From positions 1 through 25,285 of the forward strand of contig QXVZ01002044.1 in assembly GCA_008931825.1 (NCBI GenBank): DNA of 25,285 nucleotides, written 5' to 3'. The notes under the pieces are model-generated. The model did no database searches. It saw only the letters and a list, made by a program, of their open reading frames with translations, and was not told where the DNA came from. A program made the position numbers and the translations under genes. Every line of letters starts with the position of its first letter. Position 1 is the stretch's first letter. This DNA is from Phallusia fumigata. Its lineage: Eukaryota; Chordata; Ascidiacea; Phlebobranchia; Ascidiidae. Of this stretch, positions 20,846 to 25,285 are shown in pieces.

Positions 20846-20904
20846 TTTGTCACTCGTTACATAGTTGGTGATAAGCCTTGTTCAAATGTTATAGATTGAT
20901 TTCC

Positions 20905-21957
20905 ATGGCTGGGACAGAAAATGCGAAACTGGTTGTAAATCAGCATTATGATGAAAGCTTAGATGTAACTGACCCCGAAGAAGTAGCAAGCTTGTATAGT
21001 CCTACTCCCAGAAAAACACCTACTGGAGCTATTGAAAGTCTTCAAATTGCTTCCCGTCCACAAGCACAAATGGAAGCCCCTCCCAATGCTGGTTCAGAGG
21101 ATACAAGTTTGAGTGAGTTTGATCAACCCCAAGCTCCTAGAAAACTTCCTCCTAATGACCTGAAAGAGTCGAACACCTTAACTGATGGGGATACAGATGA
21201 CAGCGAGTCCTCATCAGATGATGATGATGAAGGAGATGCCCCAGAGGGTGCTTACGACCCTGCTGACTATGAACACTTGACAGTTAACCAAGAGATCAAA
21301 GAACTGTTTCAGTATATTACAAGATATACACCACAAACAATAGAGCTAGAGCACAAACTGAAACCTTTCAACCCTGACTACATACCAGCAGTAGGGGACA
21401 TAGATGCTTTTCTGAAGGTGCCGAGACCTGATGGACAACCAGTGACATTGGGCCTCACTGTATTAGATGAACCTTGTGCAAAGCAGTCTGATCCAACAGT
21501 GCTTGACCTACAATTGAGAAATATTTCAAAAACATCTGGTATTCGTGCAATGCAAGTGAGAAGTGTTAAAGATGCTGATAGAAACCCGAAGTCTATTGAT
21601 GCATGGGTGGATAGTATCAATGATCTTCACCGATCTAAACCTCCACCAAATGTCCATTATACTAAAAGCATGCCTGATGTAGACCATCTCATGGAAGAAT
21701 GGCCTCCAGAAATTGAAGAAATGCTGGGAAGATTACAGCTACCCACAGCTAACCTGGACTGTACACTACAGTCTTATGTTGACATGATATGTGGTGTACT
21801 GGATATACCAGTGTACAAAAGCAAAATTCAGTCTTTACATGTGCTTTTCAGTCTGTATTCGGCTTTTAAACAAAACCAGCAGTTCCAGACGGACAATGTA
21901 GAACAAGCAGATGAGGCAGCCGCTGCTAATGGGCCAGAAGTGCTCCAGTTTGACTGA
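20905..21957 (+). CDS. IFT46: Intraflagellar transport protein 46
   Basis: A single open frame of 350 residues from ATG 20905 (G at +4; the frame is open further upstream but has no ATG). The N-terminal ~95 residues are variable and polar; an acidic run at about 99-110 (SESSSDDDDEGD) leads into the conserved domain with GAYDPADYEHL, KELFQYITRYTPQ, AVGDIDAFLKVPRPDG, TVLDEP, KQSDPTVL, LHRSKPPPNVHYTKSMPD and ILDIPVYKSKIQSLHVLFSLY, all near identical to vertebrate IFT46. IFT46 is a core IFT-B subunit, binding IFT52/IFT88 and IFT56 and carrying outer-arm dynein cargo into cilia. No introns in the coding part. An acceptor (GTTTGTTTTTTAG) ends at 20845, 59 nt before the ATG. The stop lies 224 bp from the convergent membrane-protein gene; CCDC103, another cilium gene, is 2 kb upstream. 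Confidence 0.97.
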   Translation: MAGTENAKLVVNQHYDESLDVTDPEEVASLYSPTPRKTPTGAIESLQIASRPQAQMEAPPNAGSEDTSLSEFDQPQAPRKLPPNDLKESNTLTDGDTDDSESSSDDDDEGDAPEGAYDPADYEHLTVNQEIKELFQYITRYTPQTIELEHKLKPFNPDYIPAVGDIDAFLKVPRPDGQPVTLGLTVLDEPCAKQSDPTVLDLQLRNISKTSGIRAMQVRSVKDADRNPKSIDAWVDSINDLHRSKPPPNVHYTKSMPDVDHLMEEWPPEIEEMLGRLQLPTANLDCTLQSYVDMICGVLDIPVYKSKIQSLHVLFSLYSAFKQNQQFQTDNVEQADEAAAANGPEVLQFD

Positions 21958-22181
21958 CACAGAGAGGGCCAGACAGAACAAAATGATGAAATTTCATGCT
22001 GTTGACAATTTGTAGTATTCCATACTTATAGGTTTTGTGTTTTTGTAATAGTTGACACTGTTTTCTATCTCTATGTTTTATATGTACAAATATTTTTCTA
22101 TGTCATGCCAAATATACATGTTAGCAGACAATCGTCATGTTGGTTTTTAGTTTATTTGCGTGAAAGAAACAACACAGCAGT

Positions 22182-22448
22182 TTATTTTTGTTGTGCCTTC
22201 CTTTGGGCCTGAATAGCAGCTTGCATCTCTTCACGCTTTCGCTTGGCACGAATGTGGGACCCCAACTGCAAATCAAAAAACATTGTGTGAGGGACATGAA
22301 CTAAGTTATGTTTATATTTTTTGAAGATACAAAAATTTTGTGGAGTCATTTATCTAAAACTAGCTAACGAAAATTTCACATGTGAATATTACCCTTGAAA
22401 GATAAGCCCATGCTACTTTTGCAAAAAATGACAGAACCAAAGTGGTGT
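22182..22448 (-). CDS. Unrecognised small membrane protein, last two exons
   Basis: Two minus-strand exons, 22448-22393 and 22265-22182, join in phase over a GT-AG intron. The first codes for TTLVLSFFAKVAWAYLSR, a likely membrane helix; the second codes for LGSHIRAKRKREEMQ followed by a Gln/Lys/Ala-rich tail that ends QRKAQQK and a TAA stop. A short helix followed by a basic, probably helical tail suggests a single-pass protein with a cytosolic C-terminus. I do not recognise the family. Earlier exons should lie at higher coordinates and end in phase 1; none was found between 22449 and 24370. The second exon is the firmer of the two, because its codons and acceptor (GATTTGCAG) are clear. Confidence 0.55.
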
Positions 22449-24370
22449 CTGCAAAAAAATGCTGTAACCCAATTTGATCACTAGAGTGTGGGCAGTGGTC
22501 AAAGAATACCGAGGATGCGAAAATTCTAATCAACCTTGTTGTTACAGCAGTCATTACAGATCACCAAGCAGTCATGCATTTACAGGTTACGTCAGTGGTT
22601 GCCAAACTTTGTTTTGTGGCATCCTTTTTGGAAACTTATGCATCATGGCCATTGACGCAACTAGGGGGGTAGGTTTGCCGGCATGCCAGGTCCTTTTTCA
22701 TCTGCGTCTATGTGTATAATGTGCCTAATTACACTTGCTCTAAGACAACATGCCGGCGCATATTCGCTCATAATTAACAGAGGATCAATTTCATATAACA
22801 CGACAAAGTGCCAGTACAGCAACAAAAATGCACATTACGATAGTAACATGCATACTATTTCTCTGAGGACGCACACTTTGGTAACACACAACGAAGGATA
22901 ACACTTTCCAATGCTAAAGCAAGAAGATAAGATATTTTAGCAACTTTTTGGAAGTGTGAATTAAATCGCAAAGATAGTTTGAAAATTACAGATTCCACAG
23001 AAGGCCAAAATATGTTGTGGTAAAAATACGTTTCGACTTATGTGTTAGTGGGATTTAAAAAGAGGTTTCTACACGTCCGCATAATAAAGTTTTTACCAGT
23101 GATTTTAAAAGCTGTAAACGTTAATGATTGTGTTACCATTGGTGCAGACAGATGGAAAAGAAGATGCATAAAAATGGGTGTTCCAAAGTTTATCTGTTAG
23201 GACCTTGGTGTTTTTTTTTTAAATTTGGCAGTACGCCTACCCCCTTTAACTCCCCACTGATCATGGCATACATAGGAATCAAACTATCACTTTACATTTT
23301 ATTTATTGGGTATAGACATCAATCAAGTCTGTTTGTACTGAAAGCGTTGTGCACCTCCATAGCTGGTAATGCTTAATAGAAAAATCCAGTAAATCTCTAG
23401 CACAGTGGTTCCCAATCGGGGAGGAATTTGATGGGTCAAGGGGAGGAATTTCAACTTCATAGTAAAGTTATTCATGATAAGTGTAGTATTTCTACTGAGG
23501 TACACCAGTGGTTCCACACCATAGGCGCCGAGTAGGCAGTGGCGGGGTGGCCAGCCACCTTGGGTTTTTCAGGCACGGTGGCCACCACCTTGCATTTTTT
23601 GATCTATTTGTAGCAACCTTGTACAAGTTTGCCAATATTCGCACAGAACAGGGGCGTAGCAAGCTTATTCATAAGGTGTCAAAACTAAACGCATACAAAT
23701 AGTGAATGGCTTTGGCGTTGTATGTTGTTTATGTCGTCAAAAATGAGATTGTTTACCGGTGAATCGTTAGCCATTGTTAGGTTACAATCCGGTTATGCTG
23801 TAATAAGACATGATCAGAAGCAACTGTAATATTTAATATAACGCTTGCCTTCGAATAGCGAAATGCTTTCATAGTGTTTTTATGTATGTGTGTTAAGCTA
23901 CAACCAAGCAATATGCAAGAACAGCAATGTAGATATAGATTCTGAACTAAACGACCGAAAGACCTTGTGGCTACATTCGTTCGAACACAAGATTTCATGC
24001 ATATGACGAACCACGATGGATTTATAATTTTGGATTGTCTTAGAAGAGAACTATCGTTTTACNGTGCCAGGACTGTCCTGTTTAGTTCTAAGTTAATGAA
24101 AGTTTAAGTTAAATGAAAGTTGTTGCAGTATAATATCATGGTAAACTACTCCTCGTATTTCAAGAAAGTAGCACAGATGTTACAATTATAGTTTAAAAGC
24201 TTTGCCATTATTCATATGTCAAGTTGAATCATCGTGTTGTAAAAAATTTCTTTATCCTTTACAATCTGCTTGATGTTTTTAGTTATTCACAGGCATTAAC
24301 TTTACAAGCAAAAAAACAATCTTGTTTAATTAATTTTTTCAAATATAAAAGTTAAATCTACCAAATAAAC
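22449..24370. other. Repeat-bearing stretch without a confident gene
   Basis: It should include upstream exons of the minus-strand membrane protein gene, but none is readable. It holds hAT-like terminal motifs at 22593, 23403 and 23506, a direct repeat GGGGAGGAATTT at 23418-23429 and 23440-23451, and an unresolved base at 24063. Open frames of 64-82 codons in this stretch look like chance. Confidence 0.5.
22593..22885. mobile_element. Possible hAT-like non-autonomous element
   Basis: CAGTGGTTGCCAAACTTTG at 22593-22611 resembles the terminal repeat of many animal hAT transposons (CAGTGGTTCTCAA-type). A weakly matching inverted end, CTTTGGTAAC, occurs near 22876-22885. I could not find a clean 8-bp target duplication or any transposase sequence, so the right boundary is a guess. 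Confidence 0.35.
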
Positions 24371-24476
24371 ATGGACACATCCTGGTTGGATCAAGAATTG
24401 GAAGAGTTGGATCAAGCAGAGAGGTTCATTCAAGAAACCATGTCCAACTTTGTGCCAACATCAAGCAAAGTTTCAG
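24371..24476 (+). CDS. First exon of an unrecognised acidic protein
   Basis: ATG at 24371 opens a frame of 35 residues beginning MDTSWLDQELEELDQAE and containing ETMSNFVPTSSK, rich in Glu, Asp and Leu and probably helical, then a GTGTGT donor at 24477 in phase 1. The codons look like real protein, but I cannot name the family. The later exon or exons are uncertain: an open stretch from about 25150 to the window end follows a CAG acceptor at 25149 but would need a different phase, so at least one more exon must lie between. The gene is incomplete in this window. Confidence 0.5.
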
Positions 24477-25149
24477 GTGTGTGATTTTCTTTGTTAATTT
24501 CAAGGTTACATTTATCTAGATTAAGAATCTGAACTAAGTTGGCAGACTAACTTTCAAAGCATATGTATTTTTTGTTGATGGTAATTAATGTTGAAGGTAG
24601 TTTCTTGTGATGTGAAACTAAACTTAAACAAAGATCTTGTGTTTATGCAACTAGATGATTTTATGTGCTAAGATGGTATGGCACTGACCTGTGGTCCAGT
24701 CAATGTAATATACTCATTATTAACTATACCAGAGACCTGGATATCTGATAAAACTTGATACAGTATCAAGTTATCTGCATTTGTACAAACATGGTCAAAA
24801 CCACAGCGCACATAACTTCCATTCACTTGGTTCATTTTGCCTCAGGCAAGGCAGGGCATTTACAGGCTAAACTCTTTATTTCAAGATTGGGACATCGTTA
24901 ATAGCCGAGGCCACAGTTTGCAGAATCGCCCAGGCCTGTTATTATCCATAGTAATTGAGTACCAGAGCAGTAAAATAATGAAGACAGCTTACATGCTTGG
25001 TTCAGTTGATATAAATTTGCATTTGAATTGATTTTTTTTTAAGTACAGAGACAGGAAAAAATCTGTACAATTTTAAGAGCCAGTAATGTTTAGTTTTAAA
25101 AGTGGTTTGTAATTAGATAAGGGAAGCTTTAGGAATTTGTGGTTACCAG
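24477..25149 (+). other. Intron-like sequence downstream of the 24371 exon
   Basis: No firm exon is visible. A possible acceptor (TTTTGCCTCAG) ends at 24845 and would continue the 24371 frame for about 17 codons before a stop, without a good donor, so it is not called. Confidence 0.4.
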
Positions 25150-25285
25150 GCGGTGGCGCCAAAGATCACTGGACAAAGTCATGTTGATCTTGACAGAGTG
25201 TTTCACCAAGGGCTATTTGTCACCAGCAACAAAGCGACCCTTGTATGGCGCTATGCAATCAAAGCGATGGCTTAGAAGTACGTTG
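25150..25285 (+). other. Open, protein-like stretch at the window edge
   Basis: After TTACCAG at 25143-25149 one frame stays open to the window end and reads RSLDKVMLILTECFTKGYL, then SPATKRPLYGAMQSKRW. It has a protein-like composition and could be a later exon of the gene that starts at 24371, but the phase does not match a direct join. A mobile-element fragment is an alternative. Confidence 0.3.

Noticed and set aside
24837-25031. 64-codon plus-strand frame as a second exon of the 24371 gene
   Set aside because: It begins before the only acceptor, is in a different frame from the phase needed, and has no donor.

Overview
The window is nuclear DNA of a small-genome chordate, most likely an ascidian of the genus Ciona. 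This is inferred from three things: AT-rich DNA with short GT-AG introns, tightly packed animal genes with near-vertebrate protein sequences (IFT46, CCDC103, HAUS7, makorin, UFSP1), and strong 3' splice acceptors 30-60 nt before several start codons with no visible upstream exon, as expected where spliced leaders are added in trans. There is no bacterial, phage or CRISPR content. Three single N bases (15181, 17491, 24063) show that the assembly is not perfectly closed.

Layout. 622-4185 (+): the last seven exons of an SLC2A (GLUT) hexose transporter whose 5' exons lie before the window. 4444-7150 (-): a five-exon short-chain dehydrogenase of the HSDL1/HSD17B12 type, tail to tail with the transporter, in which nearly every catalytic residue has been replaced. 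7182-9380: no convincing gene. 9380-10260 (+): a CpG-rich stretch with CRE sites, a TATA box and three CACGTG boxes, followed by a possible spliced non-coding exon. 10260-12597: no gene, but a strong imperfect palindrome. 12598-14506 (-): the last three exons of a makorin gene, whose 5' exons were not found. 15854-18012 (-): a complete eight-exon HAUS7. 18223-18891 (+): single-exon CCDC103. 18989-19693 (-): single-exon UFSP1. 20905-21957 (+): single-exon IFT46. 22182-22448 (-): the last two exons of a small predicted membrane protein that I do not recognise. 24371-24476 (+): the first exon of an unrecognised acidic protein that continues towards or past the window edge.

Functional grouping. 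HAUS7 (spindle microtubule branching) and CCDC103 (dynein arm assembly) are divergent across about 210 bp and probably share a promoter. CCDC103 and IFT46 are cilium genes about 2 kb apart with UFSP1 (UFM1 processing) between them, so 15.8-22.0 kb is a dense microtubule/cilium neighbourhood. No wholly new multi-gene system was found. The observations most worth following are the degenerate dehydrogenase, the repeated trans-splice-like acceptors, the tandem duplication across a HAUS7 exon boundary, the headless makorin gene, the orphan promoter and the 11.4 kb palindrome.
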